DNA from: an uncultured Azospirillum sp.
GTDB taxonomy: Bacteria; Pseudomonadota; Alphaproteobacteria; RF32; CAG-239
DNA length: 19,259 nucleotides
Direction of reading: 5' to 3'
NCBI GenBank assembly: GCA_902489675.1
Contig: CABUAP010000007.1
Location: forward strand, 1-19,259
A program made the position numbers and the translations under genes. Positions 6,144 to 13,200 of this stretch are shown in pieces. Numbering within the stretch: the stretch's first letter is position 1; each line of letters starts with the position of its first letter. Under the pieces are notes generated by a model. That model searched no databases. It was not told the DNA's origin and saw only the letters and a list, made by a program, of their open reading frames with translations.

Positions 6144-7403
6144 ATGTCAATTTTAATTAAGAATGTTTTGCACCAAAACCGGCAGGTCGATGTTTTGATC
6201 AGCGGTAATCGTTTTGAAAAAATCGCGCCCGGGATCGAAACCATAGCCGATAAAACGATAGATGGTTCCGATAAGGCGATTGCGCCGGCTTTTTACAACA
6301 CGCATTGTCATGCGGCCATGTCGATTCTGCGCGGTTACGGCGATGATAAACCGTTGTTTGAGTGGCTGCGGGAAGATATCTGGCCGATTGAGGCCAAACT
6401 GACGGCCGAAGACATATATACCGCCAGCCGTTTGGCTGTTCTGGAAATGATTAAGTCGGGAACGGTTTTTTTTGCCGATATGTATTTTTACGGTGAAGAA
6501 ACAATGCGGGCGGTTGACGAGATGGGGATTCGCGCGGCCGTGTCGCTGGTGGAAATGGATATGTTTGACTTTGAGCAGACCAAAAGCAAAATGGCGGCGA
6601 CCGAACGCTTTTTGGCCGGAACCAACCCTTGCCCCGAACGAATTATCAAAGGATTGTCCTGCCATGCGGTTTATACCGTTTCTTCCGAGCTGTTGGCTTA
6701 TGCAGCCCGTACGGCGGAAGAACACAACCTCACCATGCAGATACATTTGAGCGAAACTGCCGGTGAAAATGCCGATTGTCTGGAAAAATACGGCATGACG
6801 CCGACCGAAAGGCTCGATTCTTTCGGCTTGCTGACCCCAAAAACCACCCTTGCTCATGCCGTACATTTAAATCAGCATGATGTGGAGATTATCCGTGCGC
6901 GCGGCAGTTTTCTCTCGCACAATCCGGTTTCAAATCTCAAATTGAACTCCGGCCTGTTTGCTTTTGAGGATCTTTATCATCGTCTGCCGGGCAAAGTGAC
7001 CATCGGTACTGACGGCGCTTCCTCCAACAACAATCTCAGCATGATCGAAAGCATCAAAATTGCCTCCTTGGCGGCCAAATATCAGGCCGATTCCGCCACT
7101 GCCGGCAAAGCTGCCGATGTTTATTCGGCGGCAACGAAAAACGGCGCGCAGGCATTTGGGCTTGATGCCGGTGAGATCAGGGAAGGGGCTCTGGCCGATT
7201 GTCTGCTGCTTGATCTCAACAATCCGTTCATGGTACCGGCCTATAACCTGACCTCAAATTTGGTTTATGCTGCCGACAGTTCTGCGGTTGCCGACGTTAT
7301 CTGTGACGGGCGGTTAGTGATGGAAAACAGGTATGTTAACGGCGAGGCGGAGATTGTGGCCGCCGCCCGCAAATTGGCAAATAAAATCATTAATTTAAAA
7401 TAA
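6144..7403 (+). CDS. Amidohydrolase, MtaD/SsnA-type adenosine-derivative deaminase
   Basis: The 419-residue protein has all landmarks of the cytosine deaminase/TrzA-MtaD branch of the amidohydrolase superfamily: NTHCHAAM with metal ligands His54 and His56, QIHLSET (His201), AHAVHL (His238), SHNPVSNLKLNSG, and TDGASSNNN (Asp290). Small composite-barrel beta segments lie at both ends. Such enzymes deaminate 5'-methylthioadenosine or S-adenosylhomocysteine to the inosine derivative, though family members also act on guanine, triazines and other heterocycles. The substrate is not fixed by the sequence. The ATG at 6144 has AGGA seven bases upstream and was preferred over an in-frame TTG two codons earlier. 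It appears to be a single-gene unit closed by the terminator at 7446-7484. Confidence 0.85.
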   Translation: MSILIKNVLHQNRQVDVLISGNRFEKIAPGIETIADKTIDGSDKAIAPAFYNTHCHAAMSILRGYGDDKPLFEWLREDIWPIEAKLTAEDIYTASRLAVLEMIKSGTVFFADMYFYGEETMRAVDEMGIRAAVSLVEMDMFDFEQTKSKMAATERFLAGTNPCPERIIKGLSCHAVYTVSSELLAYAARTAEEHNLTMQIHLSETAGENADCLEKYGMTPTERLDSFGLLTPKTTLAHAVHLNQHDVEIIRARGSFLSHNPVSNLKLNSGLFAFEDLYHRLPGKVTIGTDGASSNNNLSMIESIKIASLAAKYQADSATAGKAADVYSAATKNGAQAFGLDAGEIREGALADCLLLDLNNPFMVPAYNLTSNLVYAADSSAVADVICDGRLVMENRYVNGEAEIVAAARKLANKIINLK

Positions 7404-7445
7404 TTTACACGCACCGCTTGAAAAAAATTTTTTCGTGCATACATC

Positions 7446-7484
7446 AAAGCCCGTCTGAAACAGAGATGTTGTCAGGCGGGTTTT
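7446..7484 (+). terminator. Intrinsic terminator after the amidohydrolase gene
   Basis: CCCGTCTGA (7450-7458) pairs with TCAGGCGGG (7472-7480) with one G-T wobble and a 13-base loop, followed by TTTT at 7481-7484. It sits 26 bases before the cold-shock gene, so it could instead be a structured cspA leader. Confidence 0.65.
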
Positions 7485-7510
7485 AATTATCGTCAAACAA
7501 AGGAACTAAT

Positions 7511-7723
7511 ATGCTAAGTGGAACAGTTAAATGGTTTAATAACAAAAAAGGTTACGGATTTATCAAAACCCCGGAAAACGAAAAGGATATTTTCGTTCAT
7601 ATCACGGCCATTCAAAAATCCGGTTTGGATAAAATCACGGAAGGACAGGAATTGTCTTTTGACATCGTGCCTGACCGCGCCGGCCGGCCGGAAGCTCATA
7701 ACCTGAGTGTTTTAAAAAATTAA
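7511..7723 (+). CDS. cspA: Cold-shock domain protein
   Basis: This 70-residue protein is a single cold-shock domain. It has GTVKWFNNKKGYGFI with the RNP1 core KGYGFI, DIFVHI as RNP2, and a typical end in HNLSVL. Such proteins bind single-stranded RNA and DNA and act as RNA chaperones in cold or stationary phase; the sequence does not say whether this copy is cold-inducible. AAAGGAAC before the ATG is a strong ribosome site. It is a short gene of standard family length, between two terminator-like hairpins, so it is probably transcribed alone. Confidence 0.96.
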   Translation: MLSGTVKWFNNKKGYGFIKTPENEKDIFVHITAIQKSGLDKITEGQELSFDIVPDRAGRPEAHNLSVLKN

Positions 7724-7746
7724 TTTCGGTTGATTAATTTTCCTTT
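7716..7746 (+). terminator. Weak AT-rich terminator-like hairpin after the cold-shock gene
   Basis: AAAATTAAT (7716-7724) and ATTAATTTT (7733-7741) form a perfect nine-base stem with an eight-base loop, followed by a CCTTTTT tract. The stem has no GC pairs, so it would be a weak terminator. It spans the stop codon of the cold-shock gene. Confidence 0.4.
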
Positions 7747-7798
7747 TTAATTTAAAAGCACTAAACATTGTTTTGTCTGGATTTAAAGGATAAACGCT

Positions 7799-8350
7799 AT
7801 GTTTAGTGTTTTTTTATTGGCGCTTGCCTTGTCGGTCGATGCCTTTGCGGTTGCGTTTTCATATGGCCTGGTCATTAAAAAAGATATTGCCGCCTCTGCC
7901 GCAAAACTCGGGATTGCAACCGGCATCGGGCAGTTCCTGATGCCGCTCGCCGGCTGGCTGGCAACCGGTTCGGTTCATCGCTATATCGAGGCTTTTGATC
8001 ATTGGATTGCCTTTGCGGTTTTTTTGCTGCTGGGGTTAAACGTGATCCGCGGAGCCTTGAGCGGGGAAGAACAGGAGAAACTGTCGCCCAAATTGTCGTT
8101 CCGGCTGCTTTTTATGATCGGGGTGGCGACCAGCATTGATGCTTGTGTGGCCGGGATCAGTCTTTATTTTATGAATGTGGGGATTATATCTTCGGCGGCT
8201 TTGATCGGCGCTGTTTGTTTTGCCTGTACGGTTGCCGGTTTTTATATCAGCCGCGTTTTTCGCCGGTTGCCGACGGCCTGTCTGCAAATTGCGGCCGGCG
8301 GTGTGCTGATTTTGCTGGGCATTAAAGTTTTGTACGAGCATTTGTCCTGA
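7799..8350 (+). CDS. mntP: Manganese efflux pump MntP
   Basis: The 183-residue membrane protein has six predicted helices arranged as two homologous halves, each with the DUF204 signature: ALSVDAFAVAFSYG (Asp14) and ATSIDACVAGISLYF (Asp114). The last helix, GGVLILLGIKVLYEHL, is also characteristic. MntP exports Mn2+ across the inner membrane and protects from manganese excess. The length matches the family (about 185-190). AAAGGAT lies upstream of the ATG. I see no room for a yybP-ykoY manganese riboswitch in the 75-base gap before it, so any manganese control would be of another kind. The small secreted protein downstream has its own promoter. Confidence 0.95.
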   Translation: MFSVFLLALALSVDAFAVAFSYGLVIKKDIAASAAKLGIATGIGQFLMPLAGWLATGSVHRYIEAFDHWIAFAVFLLLGLNVIRGALSGEEQEKLSPKLSFRLLFMIGVATSIDACVAGISLYFMNVGIISSAALIGAVCFACTVAGFYISRVFRRLPTACLQIAAGGVLILLGIKVLYEHLS

Positions 8351-8357
8351 TCGGCGG

Positions 8358-8386
8358 TTGCTTTTTGTGCCCAAACGGAGTATAAT
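8358..8386 (+). promoter_or_regulatory. Sigma-70 type promoter for the small secreted protein gene
   Basis: TTGCTT (8358-8363), a 17-base spacer and a perfect TATAAT (8381-8386) lie directly after the mntP stop, about 30 bases before the next ATG. This is one of the best core promoters in the window. Confidence 0.75.
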
Positions 8387-8416
8387 AAAAAGACATCAAA
8401 CGACCGGAGGTCTGCT

Positions 8417-8749
8417 ATGAAAAATTTGATATTGTTTTTTTGCCTGAATATATTGGCGGCATTTTCCGTGCGGGCAGAAACGGTGGTGACAACCACCACC
8501 ACCGTGGTTACGGACGGTGCTTCGTCAACCTCGCCGCAGGTCAGCCGGGTGATTGTCAACCCCCGAGCCAATGCGGTTGCCGGCAATGAAAGCGAATTAT
8601 ATCATCGGCGGCATAATGAGCAAAGGATATATAACGGCAGTCCGGTTTATGCCGTCGGCGCGGGCGTTGCGGCCGGGGCTTTGCTTTGGAACAGCGGTTA
8701 TCGTCACGGACGGCATCGCCGTTATCGACACCATCGCTATCATTGGTAA
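8417..8749 (+). CDS. Small secreted or membrane-anchored His/Arg-rich protein
   Basis: This 110-residue protein has a clear signal peptide (MKNLILFFCLNILAAFSVRA, cleavage likely after Ala20) and a Thr/Val stretch (VVTTTTTVV). A middle polar region follows, then a glycine/alanine hydrophobic segment (AVGAGVAAGALLW, about 80-92) and a C-terminal tail dense in His, Arg and Tyr (about 96-110). I do not recognise a family. The Gly/Ala segment could be a single membrane helix or a glycine-zipper, and the tail could bind metal or anionic envelope polymers, but that is inference. GGAGG precedes the ATG. It has its own strong promoter and ends at a perfect bidirectional terminator, so it is a single-gene unit. 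Position next to mntP may be coincidental. Confidence 0.75.
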   Translation: MKNLILFFCLNILAAFSVRAETVVTTTTTVVTDGASSTSPQVSRVIVNPRANAVAGNESELYHRRHNEQRIYNGSPVYAVGAGVAAGALLWNSGYRHGRHRRYRHHRYHW

Positions 8750-8756
8750 TAAAAAT

Positions 8757-8788
8757 AAAAAAAGAGCCGGAATTCCGGCTCTTTTTTT
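8757..8788. terminator. Bidirectional intrinsic terminator (32-base perfect palindrome)
   Basis: Seven A, GAGCCGGAATTCCGGCTC, then seven T form an exact palindrome centred between 8772 and 8773. It lies between the convergent small secreted protein gene and the carboxypeptidase gene and should terminate both. Confidence 0.92.
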
Positions 8789-8794
8789 GAGGAT

Positions 8795-9778
8795 TTATAC
8801 GGAGAATGTTATCTTGCTGCCGTCAAGGGCGGCTGTTCCGCCGACCGGAAGTGTAAGCAGCGGGGTCGAGTGGCCAAAGTCCAAATTGGCAATGACCGGT
8901 TTCCCTTCCAGATACGGGCGGAAACGCTCAATCATAAATTCCAGCTGTGCGCGGGTAACTTCCGATTTTTTCTGGAAACGTCCGATCAATATCGCTTTGA
9001 TGTTTTTGGCATCGGGCTGTTGCAGCAGCGATTGGAAATTGCGGGTAAAATCGGCAATTCCGACCTCGCCGGTGTCTTCAATAAATAAAACGGTGTCCGC
9101 GCCAAAAGCCGGCCGGTAAGAGGTGCCGTTCAGCAGGTTAAACGTGCCCAAATTGCCGCCGATAAGCGTTCCTTCCGCTTTGCCCGGCTGTAGATGCCAC
9201 CAGCCTTCGTTTGCAATAAACTGCCGGTTTTGCTGGTCAAGAAACCATAAGTCGTCGCTCCATTCATCGGAAGGGCAGATATTGTCATTGCTGCCGCCAA
9301 ACAACATTTTCTGCATATTGGCCAGAGTATAATCAAAGCCTTTCAGCATACCGAAAGAGCTGAAATGCGGTCCCGAAAATGTGACCAGGCCGGTTTTGGC
9401 ATAAATGGCATTTAAAAGCGCGGTGATATCTGAAAAACCGCAGAAAATTTTGGGATTTGCGGCAATCAGATTATAATCGATAAAATCAAGCAGCTGATTG
9501 GAATTGTTGCCGCCGATCATCGTAAATACGGCTTTGACTTTGGGATCGGCAAAGGCGTCGGCAATATCGCGGCATCTTTTATCGACCGCAGTTGAGCCGG
9601 CGGCATCCCAGTTTTCGTCGGTGGCATTGGTGCCGTAAGTAACAACCAGTCCCATTTCCTCAAAACGCCGACGGGCAATCTCGCGGCATTCCCGGCCGAT
9701 GATTTTAATGCCCGATGCCGGTGCGATCACTCTGATTTCGTCCCCTTGCTGCAATCGGGCGGGAATAATTTTCTGCAT
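8795..9778 (-). CDS. S66 family LD-carboxypeptidase, MccF-like
   Basis: The 327-residue protein carries the S66 peptidase triad in order: Ser116 in GFSDITAL, Glu234 in FIEDTGE and His303 in DFGHSTP. The S66 pattern IGGNNSNQLL precedes the serine. Relatives are LdcA, which removes D-Ala from murein tetrapeptides during recycling, and MccF, which hydrolyses microcin C and gives immunity. The IDYNLI..NPKIFCGFSD and TGLVTFSGPHFSSFG segments look more like the MccF-type branch, but I cannot separate the two by eye. No signal peptide, so it is cytoplasmic. The ATG at 9778 has GGGAGAA upstream; two earlier in-frame ATGs lack this. It ends at the shared palindrome terminator and is a single-gene unit. 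Confidence 0.9.
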   Translation of the reverse strand: MQKIIPARLQQGDEIRVIAPASGIKIIGRECREIARRRFEEMGLVVTYGTNATDENWDAAGSTAVDKRCRDIADAFADPKVKAVFTMIGGNNSNQLLDFIDYNLIAANPKIFCGFSDITALLNAIYAKTGLVTFSGPHFSSFGMLKGFDYTLANMQKMLFGGSNDNICPSDEWSDDLWFLDQQNRQFIANEGWWHLQPGKAEGTLIGGNLGTFNLLNGTSYRPAFGADTVLFIEDTGEVGIADFTRNFQSLLQQPDAKNIKAILIGRFQKKSEVTRAQLEFMIERFRPYLEGKPVIANLDFGHSTPLLTLPVGGTAALDGSKITFSV

Positions 9779-9817
9779 AACGGTTTCTCCCATAATTATT
9801 TTATAAAACAGACCATT

Positions 9818-9845
9818 AATATAGCCCAAAACCATAGGATGTCCA
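9818..9845 (-). promoter_or_regulatory. Sigma-70 type promoter for the S66 peptidase gene
   Basis: On the minus strand TGGACA (9845-9840), a 16-base spacer and TATATT (9823-9818) lie about 40 bases before the chosen ATG. It faces away from the promoter at 9892-9920. Confidence 0.55.
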
Positions 9846-9852
9846 GTTGTTG

Positions 9853-9885
9853 TTTGTTGACAAAAAAGTCTGTTTTTGTGACAAA
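9853..9885. promoter_or_regulatory. Tandem palindromic operator-like sites
   Basis: Two near-identical palindromes, TTTGTTGACAAA (9853-9864) and TTTGTGACAAA (9875-9885), share arms TTTGT/ACAAA. Their centres are about 21 bases apart, two helical turns. They lie between two divergent promoters, directly upstream of the -35 of the 99-aa gene. The arrangement suggests two dimers of one regulator binding the same face of the DNA. Confidence 0.5.
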
Positions 9886-9891
9886 ACGGCG

Positions 9892-9920
9892 TTGACTAAA
9901 TTTAAACTTTCCTGTACTAT
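9892..9920 (+). promoter_or_regulatory. Sigma-70 type promoter for the 99-aa/1392-aa unit
   Basis: TTGACT (9892-9897), an exact 17-base spacer and TACTAT (9915-9920) precede the ATG at 9958 by about 37 bases, with GGAG at 9947-9950 as ribosome site. Confidence 0.75.
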
Positions 9921-9957
9921 TAGTTTAGATGTGGCTTTATTTTGACGGAGAGTTATT

Positions 9958-10257
9958 ATGGCGGAAACAGTAGATTTCAACAGCCGTTTGGAAGAATTGA
10001 GAGCAAAAAATCCGGATGTTTATGACAGTATTGTCCGCTGGTACGGTCCTTCCGATTTACAGGCGCTGCACAATGATGAAAGCGTATTTAACGCTTTTGC
10101 CGCTCAGTTTGAAGAAGAAGTAAAAAATCGGGAAACAGCCGATTCAGCTTTAAACAGCGCGGTTAAAGAAGAAACAGAGGCCGCCGGGTTGGGGGATGAT
10201 GCGGCACCCGAAGATGCAGCCGCTTCCCAAACCGATGAAACCGCGGCCGCGGAATAA
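9958..10257 (+). CDS. Small acidic protein of unknown function
   Basis: This 99-residue protein has two parts. Residues 1-58 look folded, probably helical, with motifs NPDVYDSIVRWYGPSDLQAL and VFNAFAAQFEEEV. Residues 59-99 are a low-complexity Ala/Glu/Asp tail. Net charge is strongly negative. No family is recognised. It is the first gene after a good promoter, and its stop is three bases before the start of the 1392-residue protein, so the two are co-translated and probably work together. A small acidic protein in front of a large one is a layout seen for chaperone and client pairs, but nothing here proves that. Good ribosome site, start not in doubt. Confidence 0.8.
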   Translation: MAETVDFNSRLEELRAKNPDVYDSIVRWYGPSDLQALHNDESVFNAFAAQFEEEVKNRETADSALNSAVKEETEAAGLGDDAAPEDAAASQTDETAAAE

Positions 10258-10260
10258 AAT

Positions 10261-13200
10261 GTGTCTGATGAAACAAATGCCATGATTTCCGATCCGTTTC
10301 ATTGGGAAGAATTTTATGCGCCGGCACCGGAGGTTGAAACCGCCCGCTTTAACGAAGCCTATGAGCTGCTAAACAGCGAAAAGGGCAAAGAATTTCAGCA
10401 AAATGCCGCATGGCAGAGCAGCAGTTTTGCTTTTGATAATGAAGATAAAACTTTGGGAGAAGCTCTGGATTTGAGCGCTTGCCGCCGTTTGGCCTCTTCC
10501 AATGAAGAAATTAATTCGGAAAATTTGACGGCCGCCCGTGCAGAAGAAAGCGCCCGTATTAAGATTGAGTATTACAATGCCCTTTATGTGCAGGCCGTCG
10601 GTGATAAATATAATTCGATCCGGGCGGAAACACATTTGCAGCGCATTTTAAAATTAGACGAGGCGGTTCGCGCCGGCAAAGATGAAAAAGAAATTTTCAA
10701 AATGCTGGCGATTAATCCGAATGCAACCGCCAAACAAAAAGCGCTGAATGTTACCGCGCACGCCAATATGCAGCCGATAGCCGATTTTGTGGACAGCCGT
10801 AAAAAATTCAGCCGCGGTATGCACAATTTGGGCAAGGTGATGGACCGCATCCAGAAATTTGAACAAAAGAATCCGCTTTTTGGTTTGGGAGCCAACTATT
10901 TGCTTGCCGGCAACCCGGTTTATATGGGATACCGTTCTGTTTTGTCTGCCCGCGCGCTCTATAATGATTTTCAGGGTTTTAAAGACTATGCCGCGTTCCG
11001 TGAAGTCTATAAGAACAATATTGATGAGTTGGGTTTAAAACGTTGGCAGGAACAAAACCCCGACAGCAAAACCAGCCAGAATGATTATAATCAGGTCAAG
11101 GCCTATGATACCTATGCGGCTTATTGCGAAACCCACCGGGTGGAGGCCAACCGGGTTAGCGAAGACGAATTTTTGCAACTGAAAAAATTCCAGAAAAAAG
11201 CGGCCTTTACTCGTGAAGAATTTGAAAGCCTGCGCCAATCGGCGGCCTTGCCATATGAAGAGTATGCCAAAAAAGCCGGTGACAAAGCCGTCAGTGAAGA
11301 AATGTTTAATAATCTGGTTAAATATACCGATGTCCGCCGTACCCAAAATTATGCCGAATATGCCAAAAAAGCCGGCGATCGTGCGGTCAGTGAGCAGGAA
11401 TACAATCGGATCAGAACATTGAACCGTTCGCTCGAAAAAGTATCGGTCGGCCAGGCGCTTAAGGATAAAACAACCCGTAAAGCAATGATAGCGCATTCGG
11501 TTATTTTTGTGCGTTCCATGCCGGTGGTCGGTCAGGGCTATGCCCTTGGCATGGCGGTCAAAAATATGGCCAGCAAAAGCTATTGGCAGGGATTGAAAGC
11601 TAAGGCGCAGGGAACCGGCCACGCGATTAAAACCTTGTGGAGCAAGAAAGGCCGCGATAAAGAAGCATGGAAAGAACTTTATTCCAACGGCAGCGGCCTG
11701 CTGGCCGAATCTGCCGGTGCTTGGATGTTGGCTAGCGGTGTCAACAGCACGGTTCAGTACGGTGAGCAGTTTATTGAGGGAATGCAGACGAGCGGGCATA
11801 GTTTTGCCGAGCACGCGGAGCAGGAGATCGGCCGCAGTGTCAACGATTCGATTAATCGGATTCAAAATCCGAATATCGTTGAAGAAATTGTCAATACCCC
11901 CGATACGGTTAAAACCCGTTTTCAAAGTCTGTTTGGCTTTGGCGGGCAGGAAGTGCGGACGGAAGCGCTTGCTGCCGACAGTGCAGTGGTGGATAAGGTC
12001 GCAAGGCTCAATGTTTCTGAACGTGCCGACAGCATAAATACGATTGAACGTGCCGACACTTTGAGTATGGCGGAGCGTGCCGATTCGCTGCGGATGTCAT
12101 CAGTCTTAAACCATGTCGAACGCATCGATTCCTTAAATGAGCAAGGTTTTAAGTTTGAAAATCAGGCGGCGGCATCCTTCTCCGGATCTTTTTTCGCAGC
12201 GGACAGTACGGCGGTGGATGATGTAAAAGTTCCTTATGCCCGCGGCGAGCAGCCTATGGATGATAACGTAACGGAAACCTTGGTTGAGCCGGCAGCATCA
12301 TCGGTAAAACTGAACGCTGAACAGAAACAAAATTTGGAAAGTCTGTTTACCCAATATCCTCGGGCAGCGTCAATTATCCTGGAGGGTAACGATAATCCGA
12401 CGGTCACCGATGTCACCAAGGGCACCTTTACCATGGAAGGTGAGGAAAATCTGTACAAAAGCGGAGTTATCTCGACGGCGCAGTTAAAGGAAATGCTGAC
12501 AGAGGGCAAATTTACGGCCGCTCAGTTAGAAAGTTTGTCCAAATTTGCCGATGCCAATTTTGAAAACGGTAAAATGAATGCGGAACTTGCTGCGCAGCTG
12601 TATGGTTCGGGCGAAGTAACACAGTCCGAAACGCAAAGCCGGAAGCTGGATGGCGACGGTAAAGACGAACATCGCAATGAAAGAAAAGATGAACAAACGA
12701 ACGAGGAAAACGGCGAACAGGAGAATAAGAAAGGAGAAGACAACGTTCGTTTTTATTCTTTTGATAAAGACGGAAATGTTATTTATCGGCTGGATGCTCT
12801 GCAGGATCTGGCCGGGCTGGATGCCGATGCTTTGGATGCCCAGATGTACAAAGACCTTCTTGCCCGTCAGGCCAACGGCGAACAGCTTGATGCCGGCGCG
12901 CTGAAATTTTTGGAAAGTTATCGGGAAGCTCACCCTGATCTGTCCCAAGAAAAAAGCAATGTTTCCACCGAAGAAAAAAAGACCGAAACGGTTTTGACCG
13001 ATCGTGAGGCGGAGGAGCAAATCCGCGGCATCGCATTAACCCGGTATGATTTTGAAAGCGGCAAAGGATATGAAATGTCCGGCAGTGTCGAAATCAACGG
13101 CAAAACGGTCGATGTGGTCAATCTGTTTGATGAGCATGACCGTCAGGTTGTTTCCCAGTATACGATTTTGGAAGGGGACGATCATTCAACCGTCATTAAA

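Noticed and set aside
7414..7446. Promoter TTGAAA plus TACATC before the cold-shock gene
   Set aside because: The -10 matches poorly and the following terminator hairpin would end the transcript at once.
7724..7798. yybP-ykoY manganese riboswitch before mntP
   Set aside because: The gap is 75 bases, too short, and the conserved GC-rich paired elements of the riboswitch are not seen.
9779..9835. Longer N-terminus of the S66 peptidase from ATG 9835 or 9793
   Set aside because: No ribosome site there, and the predicted promoter -10 lies at 9818-9823; GGGAGAA fits the ATG at 9778.
10259..10282. ATG at 10259 as start after the 99-aa gene
   Set aside because: It is in another frame and hits a stop after eight codons; GTG at 10261 opens the long frame.
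11035..11925. 296-residue minus-strand open frame
   Set aside because: It lies antisense within the 1392-aa gene, has no ribosome site or recognisable motif, and is explained by the complementary codon pattern.
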